64,000 bases of DNA, taken from NCBI RefSeq assembly GCF_013337045.2, contig NZ_CP118261.1, positions 496,001 to 560,000 of the forward strand, read 5' to 3'. The DNA comes from Agrobacterium vitis (GTDB taxonomy: Bacteria; Pseudomonadota; Alphaproteobacteria; Rhizobiales; Rhizobiaceae). A program made the translations under genes and the position numbers. The notes below the pieces were generated by a model. That model saw nothing but the letters and a program-made list of their open reading frames with translations, was not told the DNA's origin and made no database searches. Below are positions 1-8,358 of the stretch, in pieces (within the stretch, counting starts at the first letter, position 1; each line of letters opens with the position of its first letter).

Positions 1-1432
1 CGCCGTCACGGCCAATGCCGGAATTTTTAACGCCACCGAAGGGCGTTGGCAGATGGCGCACATTCTCGGAATTCACCCAGATCATCCCGGCTTCGAGCTG
101 ATCGGTGAAACGGAAGGCGCGGGTCACATCAGATGTCCAGAGATAGCCCGTCAGGCCGTATTGAACGTCATTGGCAATCGCAAGCGCTTCGGCCTCATCC
201 GTGAACGGGATCGCCGTCAGCACAGGGCCAAAGATTTCTTCCTGCGCAATCCGCATCTGGTTGTTGGCACCGGTAAACAGGGTTGGCGACACATAGCAAC
301 CACCGCCGGGACCATCAAATTTCGCACCGCCCGCCGCCACTGTCGCGCCTTCGGATTTGCCAATGGCGATATATTCGAGAACCTTTTTCTCATGCACGGG
401 GTGAACCAACGGCCCGATCACCGTTTCAGGGTCAAGCGGATGGCCAACCTTGATGCGCTTGGCCTTTTCAGCCACCATGGCGGTAAACCTGTCATAGACA
501 CTGGCCTCGACCAAAAGGCGCGAAGATGAGGTGCAGCGTTCGCCGTTCAGCGAGTAGATCATGAACACGGCGGCGTCCGCTGCCCGTTCCAGATCAGCAT
601 CGGCAAACACGATCACCGGGTTTTTGCCCCCCAGCTCGAAATGCACGCGCTTTAGCGTATCAGCCCCCTGTTTCATGATCATCGATCCGGTGCGGCTTTC
701 GCCGACAAAACCGATGGCCTTGATCAGTGGGTGCTCTGTCAACGCCTTGCCCGCATCTTCGCCCAAGCCATTGACGAGGTTCCAGACACCCTTTGGCAGG
801 CCTGCCTCTTCGGCAATCTCCACCAGAAGACGGGCTGTCAGCGGTGAAAATTCCGCTGGTTTGTGAACAATGGTGCAGCCGGCGGCCAAGGCAGGCGCAA
901 TCTTCCACGTGGACAGCATGAACGGCGTGTTCCAGGGCGTGATAATGCCCACTGGGCCAATGGGGGTGCGGGTGGTGACATTCACCTGACCGGGTGCGCG
1001 AATGCTCTTGCCATCCCGTGCTTCTGGGGCGCGATCAGCGAAGAAGCGGAAGTTTTCTGCACCACGCAGCGCGGCTTTCGCCATGAATTTCAGCGATTGT
1101 CCGGTATCCATCGCCTCAACAAAGGCAATTTCCTCAGCGCGGGCCTCAATGGCATCGGCGATTCGGTGCAGCAGCTTTTTGCGCGCATCGCCGCCCAAGG
1201 CGGCCCATGCAGGAAACGCAGCGCGGGCCGCCTTGGCAGCCAGATCAATATCGGCAGCCTTGCCGTGAGCAACTCGCCCCAGCGGCTTCAAATCAACCGG
1301 AGAGATCGTCTCAAAGGTTGCGCCATCAAGGGCCGCAACGGCCTCACCATTGATGTGGTTCAGAACGCCATCTTGCGCAAAGCGGGCAAGGTAATTCTTC
1401 GCCTTTTGAATATTGTCTTCAAGCTTGGACAT
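1..1432 (-). CDS. hpaE: 5-carboxymethyl-2-hydroxymuconate semialdehyde dehydrogenase (HpaE), C-terminus cut by window edge
   Basis: This NAD-dependent aldehyde dehydrogenase oxidises the ring-cleavage semialdehyde of homoprotocatechuate to 5-carboxymethyl-2-hydroxymuconate in the cytoplasm. The frame is open for 477 codons and leaves the window at base 1, so only a short C-terminus is missing compared with the usual 490-500 residues. Visible marks are TPWNTPF (about residue 165), the glutamate of FELGGKNPV (E267) and the catalytic cysteine in NGERCTSSSR (C300), a form typical of HpaE. The ATG is preceded by GGAGAG at good spacing. It follows hpaF by 98 bases on the same strand and is probably in the hpaBCFE operon. 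The missing hpaD, hpaG, hpaH and hpaI may lie beyond the left edge. The subfamily call rests on the cysteine motif and the neighbours. Confidence 0.93.
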   Translation of the reverse strand, partial: MSKLEDNIQKAKNYLARFAQDGVLNHINGEAVAALDGATFETISPVDLKPLGRVAHGKAADIDLAAKAARAAFPAWAALGGDARKKLLHRIADAIEARAEEIAFVEAMDTGQSLKFMAKAALRGAENFRFFADRAPEARDGKSIRAPGQVNVTTRTPIGPVGIITPWNTPFMLSTWKIAPALAAGCTIVHKPAEFSPLTARLLVEIAEEAGLPKGVWNLVNGLGEDAGKALTEHPLIKAIGFVGESRTGSMIMKQGADTLKRVHFELGGKNPVIVFADADLERAADAAVFMIYSLNGERCTSSSRLLVEASVYDRFTAMVAEKAKRIKVGHPLDPETVIGPLVHPVHEKKVLEYIAIGKSEGATVAAGGAKFDGPGGGCYVSPTLFTGANNQMRIAQEEIFGPVLTAIPFTDEAEALAIANDVQYGLTGYLWTSDVTRAFRFTDQLEAGMIWVNSENVRHLPTPFGGVKNSGIGRDG

Positions 1433-1530
1433 AATCTCTCCGTCGTCTCGTTCAGGCAGCGGACGTGCAGGCGTGCTGCGGCCCTGTTGCGCATTAATCT
1501 CTGTTGGATTTGGGGGCCGAAAGTGAGCCG

Positions 1531-1923
1531 TCAGCCGGTCTTTTGTCGTAGCCGTGGATGGATGGCGTTCTTTTTCCAGCTCAGGTCGGGATCGATCTCG
1601 CGGATCTCCAGCGTCAGCGCGAAATGAGGCGTCTCAAAGAGGGTGGCGAGTTCTTCCGTCACCACGGCAAAAATGCGCTCACCCACTCGCTTTTTATCCT
1701 CGGCACTGCGACCGACACCCACCCGGAACGACATGTCGATGAAGGCGTTTTCTGGCAATCTGTCGGCAATGGCATAAGCCTCTGCACGAAACGCTCGAAC
1801 CCGCACCGCGCCAATTTCAAACAATCCCGTTGCCAGCAGCTCATCCAGAATTCGGCCGCACAGAGCATCAAAATCAACCCGACCATCAAGGTTGGATGAG
1901 TATTCAATATTGAAATGCGGCAT
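1531..1923 (-). CDS. hpaF: 5-carboxymethyl-2-hydroxymuconate Delta-isomerase (HpaF)
   Basis: Isomerises 5-carboxymethyl-2-hydroxymuconate in the homoprotocatechuate meta-cleavage pathway. The protein is 130 residues, close to the usual length of about 126. It belongs to the tautomerase superfamily, in which the N-terminal proline exposed after Met removal is the catalytic base, and it begins MPHFNIEYS with Pro at position 2. The C-terminal half contains the conserved GVGRSAEDKKRVGE and LEIREIDPDLSWKKN segments. A start 48 bases further upstream is in frame, but it would bury the catalytic proline, and GGAGGAAC lies directly before the chosen ATG, so the short start is preferred. It sits between hpaC and hpaE. 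Confidence 0.93.
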   Translation of the reverse strand: MPHFNIEYSSNLDGRVDFDALCGRILDELLATGLFEIGAVRVRAFRAEAYAIADRLPENAFIDMSFRVGVGRSAEDKKRVGERIFAVVTEELATLFETPHFALTLEIREIDPDLSWKKNAIHPRLRQKTG

Positions 1924-2013
1924 AGTTCCTCCACCGCTGACCAGTTGGCTCCCCGCCAATGTAGTTATCATGTTAAATATATTGGCGAGGGTGTCAAGCG
2001 GTCCGCATCATAA

Positions 2014-2529
2014 TTATCGCGGCAGTGCCATTGCTGGTGAGGCGACGTTGACAAAGCTCCGATCGAAATACAGCAGCGCGTCCCCATCGCTGCGGGTGCG
2101 AATGTCAACAACTTCACCGATCATGATATTGTGCGTGCCCACCAGACGGGCTTCTTTCAGGTAGCAATCAAATGAGACTATGGCTCCCGCCAGCGCATGA
2201 TTGCCGGAGGCAAACTCGACCCAATCCGCAGCGGCAAAGCGCGACGCCATATCCTGCTCCCGGCCAGCAAAAAAGCCTGCCAAATCCTTGTGATCGGCTG
2301 TCAGGACATTCACGCAAAAACGGCGGTTCTCCATAAAAAGTCCGGTCTGGGCCGAGCGACTGTTCATGCACACCAGCAAGGTTGGCGGCTCATCCGTTAC
2401 CGAGCACATGGCGGTGGCGGTGAACCCGCCGCGTCCGGCGGGTCCATTGGTGGTGATGACATTGACTGGCGCGCAAACCCGCGCCATAGCGTCTCGAAAT
2501 TCGGCTTGCGATACAGGTGTAGGGAGCAT
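2014..2529 (-). CDS. hpaC: 4-hydroxyphenylacetate 3-monooxygenase, reductase component (HpaC)
   Basis: Small NAD(P)H:flavin oxidoreductase that supplies reduced flavin to the HpaB oxygenase. The 171-residue length fits the family. The FMN-binding-split-barrel signature is visible: GFTATAMCSVTDEPPTLLVC near residues 35-55, then the MNSRSAQTG and NRRFCVNVL segments and the C-terminal GEV-x-DIR strand. It starts 11 bases after the hpaB stop, which indicates co-transcription and probably matched expression of the two subunits. The family also contains general flavin reductases, and the specific assignment comes from adjacency to hpaB. Confidence 0.92.
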   Translation of the reverse strand: MLPTPVSQAEFRDAMARVCAPVNVITTNGPAGRGGFTATAMCSVTDEPPTLLVCMNSRSAQTGLFMENRRFCVNVLTADHKDLAGFFAGREQDMASRFAAADWVEFASGNHALAGAIVSFDCYLKEARLVGTHNIMIGEVVDIRTRSDGDALLYFDRSFVNVASPAMALPR

Positions 2530-2540
2530 GACCGCCGTCC

Positions 2541-4106
2541 TTATTCAGCGGCATCGCGCAGAGCATCCGCGCGGCCGTCAAGCGGTTGCAGCCAGGTGTC
2601 GCCGGTCCAGCCGTGCTCGTCGTAATCGCCCATGCAGGTATCCACCAACGCTTCCATATCGCGCAGCACCCTGCCCTTTTCGGCACCCTTCAACACCTGA
2701 AGACGGACATCTTCGGGCGTTCCGGCATAGTTCAGCTCATAGAGCGCATGGCGGCCGCCAAATTCGGTGCCCGTCGCATCCCAGAGCAATTTCATGATCT
2801 TGATGCGCTCCTTGTGGCCCATATCGTTGGAGCCACGCACATATTGCGCCAGATAGCGATCAATCTCGGGATTGGCGAAATCTTTGGCCGATGATGGCAG
2901 GTAAATCAGCCCGGAGGCCACAGAGCGGCGGATCAGGTCGATAATGCGCGGATAGGCATCCGACATGAAGGCGCGGTAGCAAAGCGCCGCTTCGAGGTTC
3001 GGCAATTTGGCACCGCCCACCCACTCCTGCGGATTGCGCGCCATGGCATCGTAAAACGCCTTGAACTTGTGGCGCAGGGCAATCACCTCGCCCAGCATGG
3101 CCTGATTGCCACGGAACGCATCGCCGCCAGTGGCGCGGAGTGCCTTGGCCAGCAGGCCCGCCAGAAACTCCAGCTTGACGATAAAACGACCGCAGCCCTG
3201 GAAGCAGAAGCCCTGCATGAAGCCGGACATCACCGTGAACGACAGGATACGCTTGGCATCCTTGTAAATCAGAATGTCTTCCCAAGGCACAAACACGTTG
3301 TCGAGCACGAGAATGGCGTCATTTTCATCAAACCGCGATGACAGTGGATAGTCAAACGGCTGGCCCAAGCGGTTTGAGGCTTCCTCATAAGAGGTGCGGC
3401 AGAACATCTTGATGCCGGGCGCATTCATCGGAGCAATGAATGTCAGCGACAGGGATGGGTCTTCGGTGACGGTGGCAGACGCCTGCGCCAGAAGATTGTA
3501 ATGGGTCAGCGCCGACGATGTGGCCACAACCTTGGCCCCGGAGACATAAACCCCCGCATCGGTTTCCTTGGTCACATGGACAAAAACGTCCTTCACATGC
3601 TCGGCGGGCTTGTGCCGATCAATCGGTGGATTGACGATGGCATGGTTGAGAAACAGCGCCGATTCCTGCGTGCGCTTGTGCCACGCGCGGGCATTGTCGG
3701 CATAATCGCCATACCATTCGGCGTTGACGTTCAGCGTGTTCATCAACGACGCTTTATAATCGGCGGTGCGGCCCATCCAACCATAGGTCATGCGCGCCCA
3801 TTCGGTAATCGCGCCCTGCTGGGCAACAAGATCCTCAACCGAGCTGGCATGCTTGAAAAATTTATGGGTATAGCCGCCATTGCCAGTATCGGTTGGCGTG
3901 GTCAAAATATCCTTCTTGGCCGGATCGTGCAGGGCATCATACAGCCGGGCCAGAGAGCGCACGGAATTGCGCATGGACGGGTGGGTGGTAACATCGTCTA
4001 CCCGCTCACCATTGATATAGACTTCGCGTCCATCGCGCAGCGATGCGATATATTCAGCACCGGTGAATGGACGTGTTTTTTCACTGCGGAAATCTTCGGC
4101 TTTCAT
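2541..4106 (-). CDS. hpaB: 4-hydroxyphenylacetate 3-monooxygenase, oxygenase component (HpaB)
   Basis: Reduced-flavin-dependent hydroxylase converting 4-hydroxyphenylacetate to 3,4-dihydroxyphenylacetate, the entry step of the pathway. The protein is 521 residues from MKAEDFRSEKTRPFTG, almost exactly the length of the E. coli enzyme (520). The segment MGRTADYK (about residue 110) carries the conserved Arg and Tyr of the substrate and flavin site. Acyl-CoA-dehydrogenase-like helices follow towards the C-terminus. The frame is open for 139 more codons upstream, but that part is antisense to hpaA and lacks a ribosome site, whereas GGGAGGAAC lies just before the chosen ATG. It is the first gene of the hpaBCFE operon and is divergent from its activator hpaA. 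Confidence 0.95.
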   Translation of the reverse strand: MKAEDFRSEKTRPFTGAEYIASLRDGREVYINGERVDDVTTHPSMRNSVRSLARLYDALHDPAKKDILTTPTDTGNGGYTHKFFKHASSVEDLVAQQGAITEWARMTYGWMGRTADYKASLMNTLNVNAEWYGDYADNARAWHKRTQESALFLNHAIVNPPIDRHKPAEHVKDVFVHVTKETDAGVYVSGAKVVATSSALTHYNLLAQASATVTEDPSLSLTFIAPMNAPGIKMFCRTSYEEASNRLGQPFDYPLSSRFDENDAILVLDNVFVPWEDILIYKDAKRILSFTVMSGFMQGFCFQGCGRFIVKLEFLAGLLAKALRATGGDAFRGNQAMLGEVIALRHKFKAFYDAMARNPQEWVGGAKLPNLEAALCYRAFMSDAYPRIIDLIRRSVASGLIYLPSSAKDFANPEIDRYLAQYVRGSNDMGHKERIKIMKLLWDATGTEFGGRHALYELNYAGTPEDVRLQVLKGAEKGRVLRDMEALVDTCMGDYDEHGWTGDTWLQPLDGRADALRDAAE

Positions 4107-4211
4107 CTCAGTTCCTCCCTTGACGATGATCAAACCGTAGCCCTTGCCATTCGTGTCAACCATGGACAGAATGGCAAAATCAATTGTACTTTTTTCGGCG
4201 GATGCCTTCTC
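4107..4211. promoter_or_regulatory. Divergent hpaB / hpaA promoter region
   Basis: The 105 bases between the two divergent start codons must hold both promoters and the sites for HpaA and possibly HpaR. On the minus strand a TTGACA-like hexamer (4154-4159) lies about 50 bases before the hpaB start, but no convincing -10 box is seen at standard spacing, which fits an activator-dependent promoter. The assignment rests mainly on gene orientation. Confidence 0.5.
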
Positions 4212-5057
4212 ATGACTGTTCCCAGCTTTTTCATTTACGGCGAGCCGGACAAGCAATTGGACATTGGTTTTCTGCATGTCGAAACCGTGATGGAGCGCAG
4301 ACACATGCATTATGGCCGTGTCGATGCCCATAAACATGATCGAATGGCGCAAATAACCCTCTGGACCAGCGGTCACGGCAGCTATTTCATCGAAGATCAG
4401 CAATTGGATTTTATTGCACCGGCTGTGTCTTTTGTACCAAGCGGCGTGGTGCACGGATTTACAGTGGCAGCCGATGTTGCCGATGCGATTGTTGCCTCTA
4501 TTGCTGACAGCGCCCTTCCCCAAATTGCAGCGTTTTCATCTCTCGATTTCGATCAACCCATCATGGCCCGTGGGCAGAGCGACCATCCCGCGTGGAGCAA
4601 GCTTCTCGTCATCATGCAGCGCCTGCATGATGACTATCGGCAAGGCCATGCGGCATCGCTTGCGGCGCTGGTGGCTGTTGCCACCAATGACCTCGCCAGC
4701 CTTGACCATGCCCCGGCAAAAGGCGGCAATGGGCTGGCGCAGGCCTTCCGACGTCTGGTCGATGCGCATTTTCGTGAAAACTGGCCCGTTGAACACTATG
4801 TTTCAGCGCTTGGCACCACGCCGCATTTGCTCGGCAAATCCTGTCGGCAGGCCTATGGTCTCTCGGTCAAGGCTTTCATTGATGAGCGCCGCCTGCTGGA
4901 AGCAAAGCGGCTTCTTTTGTTTACAGTGCGCTCGGTTGAAGATGTGGCCTATGAAATCGGCTTTCACGATCCGGCCTATTTCTCCCGCTTTTTCAACAAT
5001 CGCACCGGCCTGCCGCCGGGCGAATGGCGCAATGGACAAAAAAACCGACCCGCCTGA
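4212..5057 (+). CDS. hpaA: AraC-family activator of 4-hydroxyphenylacetate genes (HpaA-like)
   Basis: Transcriptional activator expected to bind 4-hydroxyphenylacetate through an N-terminal cupin domain and to switch on the divergent hpaBCFE operon. The 281-residue protein begins MTVPSFFIYGEPDKQLDIGF. The cupin part includes HMHYGRVDAHKHDRMAQITL (residues about 30-50), and the C-terminal 100 residues are a double helix-turn-helix AraC domain ending in VEDVAYEIGFHDPAYFSRFF. A much longer frame upstream is antisense to hpaB and was not used. The divergent position next to hpaB and the regulator-plus-operon layout match enteric hpa clusters. Assignment as HpaA is by context and the AraC fold. 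Confidence 0.88.
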   Translation: MTVPSFFIYGEPDKQLDIGFLHVETVMERRHMHYGRVDAHKHDRMAQITLWTSGHGSYFIEDQQLDFIAPAVSFVPSGVVHGFTVAADVADAIVASIADSALPQIAAFSSLDFDQPIMARGQSDHPAWSKLLVIMQRLHDDYRQGHAASLAALVAVATNDLASLDHAPAKGGNGLAQAFRRLVDAHFRENWPVEHYVSALGTTPHLLGKSCRQAYGLSVKAFIDERRLLEAKRLLLFTVRSVEDVAYEIGFHDPAYFSRFFNNRTGLPPGEWRNGQKNRPA

Positions 5058-5130
5058 TACTGCCAAGTCTTGCGATCCGGGCCGGAATGGAACAATGAAC
5101 GTGTTAAGATAATATAAGAGTTGGAAGAAA

Positions 5131-5640
5131 ATGGCTGACGGACCCCTGAAACCGCATGAAAACGCAGAGGCGCTGGAAGGTGTAACCGCACCGCGCGCCA
5201 CGCGCCGTTCCCTTCCCATTACCCTGTTGCGCGCCCGTGAGGCGGTGATGAGCCATTTTCGGCCCATGCTGGCGCAGCATGATGTGACCGAACAGCAATG
5301 GCGCGTCATCCGTGTTCTGCACGAGGCTGGCACGCTGGACGCTTCAGAAGTGGCCGAACGCGCCTTTATTCTGGCCCCCAGCCTGACGCGAATGATCCGC
5401 TCGCTGGAAGAACGCGGCTTTATTTCCAAGCACAAGGACAGCGCCGACGGGCGCCGCGTGCTGCTCAAAATCGCCCCTGCTGGAGACATGATCATTCGCG
5501 AGGTCATGCCCGACAGCCGCAAGATCTATCAGGACCTCGAAAATCGCTTCAGCCGCGAGCGGATGGAGATTTTGCTAGAGCTTCTGGACGAACTTGCCTC
5601 CTATCGCAACGAAGCTGGCGGATCACCGCAAGAAGATTGA
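5131..5640 (+). CDS. hpaR: MarR-family repressor of homoprotocatechuate degradation (HpaR)
   Basis: MarR-type winged-helix repressor of the hpa meta-cleavage genes, relieved by the pathway aromatic. The protein is 169 residues. Its core reads ITLLRAREAVMSHFRPMLAQ, then EQQWRVIRVLHEAGTLDASEVA (helix-turn-helix), and the wing with DSADGRRVLLKI. The N-terminal PRATRRSLPITLLRAREAVM pattern is typical of HpaR. It follows hpaA on the same strand after 73 bases. A GGAAGA-like ribosome site precedes the ATG. Having both an activator and a repressor gene beside the operon suggests separate control of the hydroxylase and the lower pathway, as in E. coli. Confidence 0.9.
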   Translation: MADGPLKPHENAEALEGVTAPRATRRSLPITLLRAREAVMSHFRPMLAQHDVTEQQWRVIRVLHEAGTLDASEVAERAFILAPSLTRMIRSLEERGFISKHKDSADGRRVLLKIAPAGDMIIREVMPDSRKIYQDLENRFSRERMEILLELLDELASYRNEAGGSPQED

Positions 5641-5643
5641 TCG

Positions 5644-6576
5644 TCAACTGGGTCCGCCAGTGGGAAGCATCGCAGTTTTGCGCTTGCGCTCGGCCACCAT
5701 TAGCATATCGATAAAGGATCTCACCTTGGCGGGTCGAAATCTGGCCGGTGGAAACACGGCATAAATGCCGCCCTGCGGCAGCGTCCACTCCGGCAAGAGG
5801 CGCACCAGTTTCCCGGCCCGCACATCGGCCTCAACCATATAATCGGGAAACACGGCAACGCCGACACCAGCCGCCATGCAGGCATAGGCCGTCGGTGTTT
5901 TATCCGTGGTCACAGTAGGTTGGGCTTCTACTGTCACCGTCTCCTCCTTGCCACGAGAGAAGGTCCAGCGAAGGGCATTTCTCAAAGCTCTGTTGGCAAT
6001 CCAGGGAAGGTGTGCGACATCCGCAGGCGCAAGATTCGCAGCAATACCGCTGGCAACGGCGGGTGTTGCGACGAGAATTTGTTCAAATGTGCCAAGCCGC
6101 CGGGCCTGATGGCTGGAATCCGACAACCACCCGACCCGAATGGACAGATCGATTTTTTCAGCAATCAAATCACTGACGCTGTCATCAAAGATGACATCAA
6201 CATGCATTTGAGGATTGGCTTTTCGATACTCGGCAATTGTCGGAGCCACAACGGCTGCCCCATAGTCGAGCGGGGCGGTCAGTGTCAGCGTTCCCGATGG
6301 CTCTGCATTGCGCAGCGACATTTCTCCATAGGCGGCTTCGGCCTCGCGCAAAATCAGCACGCAGCGCTGATAAAACAGCTTGCCATCCTCTGTGGCATGC
6401 AGCCTGCGGGTCGTGCGCATCAGCAACGTCACGCCCAGTTCTTCCTCAAGCCGGGCGATCTGGTGGCTGACAACGGCCTTGGCCACACCCATGCGATCCG
6501 CCGCTGCGGTAAAAGACCCCGCCTCGACAACAGCTGTAAAGAAGATCAGCCGATTGAGATTCAGCAGGTCACTCAT
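5644..6576 (-). CDS. LysR-family transcriptional regulator
   Basis: DNA-binding regulator of 310 residues with an N-terminal helix-turn-helix (NRLIFFTAVVEAGSFTAAAD, then GVAKAVVSHQIARLEEELG) and a C-terminal periplasmic-binding-like effector domain. It is transcribed divergently from the MBL-fold protein and the reductase, the usual LysR arrangement, and probably controls them. The ATG at 6576 gives the standard N-terminus MSDLLNLNRL. An in-frame TTG five codons earlier would place the start inside the 33-bp palindrome and is less likely. No effector can be read from the sequence. Its stop lies 3 bases past the convergent hpaR stop, so little room is left for a terminator there. Confidence 0.9.
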   Translation of the reverse strand: MSDLLNLNRLIFFTAVVEAGSFTAAADRMGVAKAVVSHQIARLEEELGVTLLMRTTRRLHATEDGKLFYQRCVLILREAEAAYGEMSLRNAEPSGTLTLTAPLDYGAAVVAPTIAEYRKANPQMHVDVIFDDSVSDLIAEKIDLSIRVGWLSDSSHQARRLGTFEQILVATPAVASGIAANLAPADVAHLPWIANRALRNALRWTFSRGKEETVTVEAQPTVTTDKTPTAYACMAAGVGVAVFPDYMVEADVRAGKLVRLLPEWTLPQGGIYAVFPPARFRPAKVRSFIDMLMVAERKRKTAMLPTGGPS

Positions 6577-6583
6577 TATTGTC

Positions 6584-6616
6584 TCATTCAATCATACAGT
6601 CTGTATGATTGAATGA
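6584..6616. promoter_or_regulatory. Perfect 33-bp palindrome, probable LysR operator
   Basis: Two 16-base arms (TCATTCAATCATACAG and its exact reverse complement) are separated by a single T. The element sits in the gap between the divergent LysR gene and the MBL-fold gene, 8 bases before the chosen LysR ATG and 66 bases before the MBL start. LysR regulators bind dyad sites around T-N11-A, and the innermost part can be read this way. The perfect symmetry over 33 bases is much longer than a usual LysR half-site pair. An mRNA hairpin role in the LysR leader is an alternative. Confidence 0.75.
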
Positions 6617-6681
6617 TATTTATTGACGATTCAAGACCTGAGATAGTGATGCACAGTAATTCACCATCGAGGGACTTTCCA

Positions 6682-7578
6682 ATGATCACGCGCCGCGAAA
6701 CCTTCAAACTTGCCGCCGCTGCTGGCGTTGCCGCCGCTCTGCCCCTGACCTTGGCCCGTGCGGCTGGCAGCCCGCTGGCATGGACATTCTTTCAGGCCAA
6801 TGAAGCAGGCTTTCGCCGCACACCTGTGCTGCTCACGGGCAAGAAAGATGCAATCCTTGTCGATGGCGGCTTTACCCTTGCCGATGGCAAAACGGTTGCT
6901 GACGCCATCAAGGCAACCGGCAAGCGCCTGACCACGATCTATATCAGCTGCAACGATCCCGACTATTATTTCAGCCTGCGCCCGATTGTTACAGCCTTTC
7001 CCGATGCGAAGGTCATTGCCAAGCCAGCCACCGTTGAGGCCATCAAGGCCAATGTCGAGGCAAAATTGAAGGTTTGGGGACCGCAGCTCAAGGAGAATGG
7101 CCCGCAGACGCTGGCCGACGTGGTAATCCCACAAGCCTCCGACGCCACCTCGCTTGATCTCGAAGGCAATGCAATCGACATCATTGAAGTGCCGGATATG
7201 CATGACCGTCGCTATCTCTCTGTGCCATCGCTTGAAGCCGTGTTCGGCGGCGTTTTGGTCGATTCCGGCAACCACGTCTGGGTCGCCGATACGGCAACCG
7301 TTGCGCTTCGTGCGGCGTGGATCAAGGCGCTTGACGGCATCATTGCCCGCGCACCCAAAATCGTCGTTCCCGGCCATCAGGTTGAAGGTGCGCCACAAGG
7401 TCTCGATGCCGTCAAGTTTACCCGCGACTATCTGGTTGCTTTCGAAGAAGAAATGGGCCGCACCAAGGACAGCGCCGAGCTGATCGCAGCCATGACCAAG
7501 CGGTATCCGAATCTGGCAGACGCATCGTCGCTTGAACTGGGTGCAAAGGTGGCAAAAGGTGAAATGAAGTGGGGTTGA
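6682..7578 (+). CDS. TAT-exported protein of metallo-beta-lactamase fold with altered metal motif
   Basis: A 298-residue protein starting MITRRETFKLAAAAG, a twin-arginine signal ending near ARAAG (residues 25-29), so it is probably exported folded. The body follows the MBL fold: strand pairs around AILVDGGFT, a loop IYISCNDPDYYFS, then IEVPDMHDRRYLSVPSLEAV, HVWVADT and VVPGHQ. In active members the loop carries HxHxDH; here those positions read C90, D92, D94 and Y95, so three of four ligand residues are replaced. Either it is not a zinc hydrolase or it uses another metal. The ATG has GAGGG upstream; a longer in-frame start at 6613 would spoil the TAT signal. It is divergent from LysR and followed by a reductase. 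Confidence 0.8.
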   Translation: MITRRETFKLAAAAGVAAALPLTLARAAGSPLAWTFFQANEAGFRRTPVLLTGKKDAILVDGGFTLADGKTVADAIKATGKRLTTIYISCNDPDYYFSLRPIVTAFPDAKVIAKPATVEAIKANVEAKLKVWGPQLKENGPQTLADVVIPQASDATSLDLEGNAIDIIEVPDMHDRRYLSVPSLEAVFGGVLVDSGNHVWVADTATVALRAAWIKALDGIIARAPKIVVPGHQVEGAPQGLDAVKFTRDYLVAFEEEMGRTKDSAELIAAMTKRYPNLADASSLELGAKVAKGEMKWG

Positions 7579-7640
7579 TACCCACGTCTCCATCAAGCGT
7601 GATGCAAGCGTTGCACACCAACCATTGAGAGGATCATCTT

Positions 7641-8252
7641 ATGGCTAAAATTGCTCTTATCGGTGCCTCCGGCAATGCCGGAGCCCGTATTTTGAAGGAG
7701 CTGGTTGATCGCGGTCACACGGTGACGGCGATTGCCCGCAATCTTGAAAAGATTGCATCCTTGCCATCCGTCACTGCGGTCAAGGGCGATGTCTACGACA
7801 AGGACGGGCTTGCGCTCATCCTCAAGGGACATGATGCCGTTATCAGCTCCGTACACTTTACCGCCAGCGACCCGGATCTGCTGATCGAGACCGTTCGGGC
7901 ATCGGGCGTTCGCCGCTATCTGGTGGTCGGCGGCGCTGGCAGCCTTGAGGTTGCTCCCGGTGTGACACTGTTGAGCACGCCGCAATTCCCCGAGGCCTAC
8001 AAACCAGAAGCAACCAAAGGCGGCGAGTTTCTCGACACGCTGAAGACCGTTGACGATCTTGATTGGACCTTCCTGTCTCCATCGGCAATGTTCGAACCGG
8101 GCGAGCGCACCGGCACGTTCCGTCTCGGCAAGGATACATTGCTGGCCAACGACGAAGGCAGCCGGATTTCCTTCGAAGACTATGCCATCGCGCTTGTCGA
8201 TGAAATTGAAACACCGAAGCACATCAAGCAGAGATTTACGGTCGGTTATTAA
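7641..8252 (+). CDS. NAD(P)-binding Rossmann-fold protein, NmrA/SDR-like
   Basis: Probable atypical short-chain reductase of 203 residues. The N-terminal dinucleotide motif GASGNAGARI (residues 8-17) and the following HTVTAIARN basic region suggest NADP(H) binding, and the KGDVYD segment marks the usual adenine-pocket strand. There is no clear YxxxK catalytic pair, as is common in NmrA-like proteins, which act as redox sensors or flavin/quinone-type reductases. Reaction and substrate are unknown. It lies 62 bases behind the MBL-fold gene, with AGAGGATC before the ATG, and both are probably under the divergent LysR regulator. A strong hairpin terminator follows the stop codon. Confidence 0.82.
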   Translation: MAKIALIGASGNAGARILKELVDRGHTVTAIARNLEKIASLPSVTAVKGDVYDKDGLALILKGHDAVISSVHFTASDPDLLIETVRASGVRRYLVVGGAGSLEVAPGVTLLSTPQFPEAYKPEATKGGEFLDTLKTVDDLDWTFLSPSAMFEPGERTGTFRLGKDTLLANDEGSRISFEDYAIALVDEIETPKHIKQRFTVGY

Positions 8253-8260
8253 AATTACCG

Positions 8261-8302
8261 CGCAGAGCGTTTCCGTTCGAAACGGAAACGCTCTGCGTTT
8301 TT
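8261..8302 (+). terminator. Rho-independent terminator, 17-bp perfect stem
   Basis: A 17-base arm starting CGCAGAGCG pairs perfectly with its reverse complement across a CGA loop and is followed directly by TTTTTG. It lies 8 bases after the reductase stop and 56 bases before the end of the convergent aminotransferase, so it may serve both strands; the minus-strand side is followed by a weaker T-rich run. Confidence 0.9.
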
Positions 8303-8358
8303 GTCATGACGGCAAAAGGGTCTCTGCGTCGCTCGCCAACGCCAGTGTATCCGTCACC

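Noticed and set aside
3501..4211. Upstream extension of the hpaA frame by 237 codons
   Set aside because: This part is antisense to hpaB and would add a non-conserved N-terminus. The ATG at 4212 starts the normal cupin domain.
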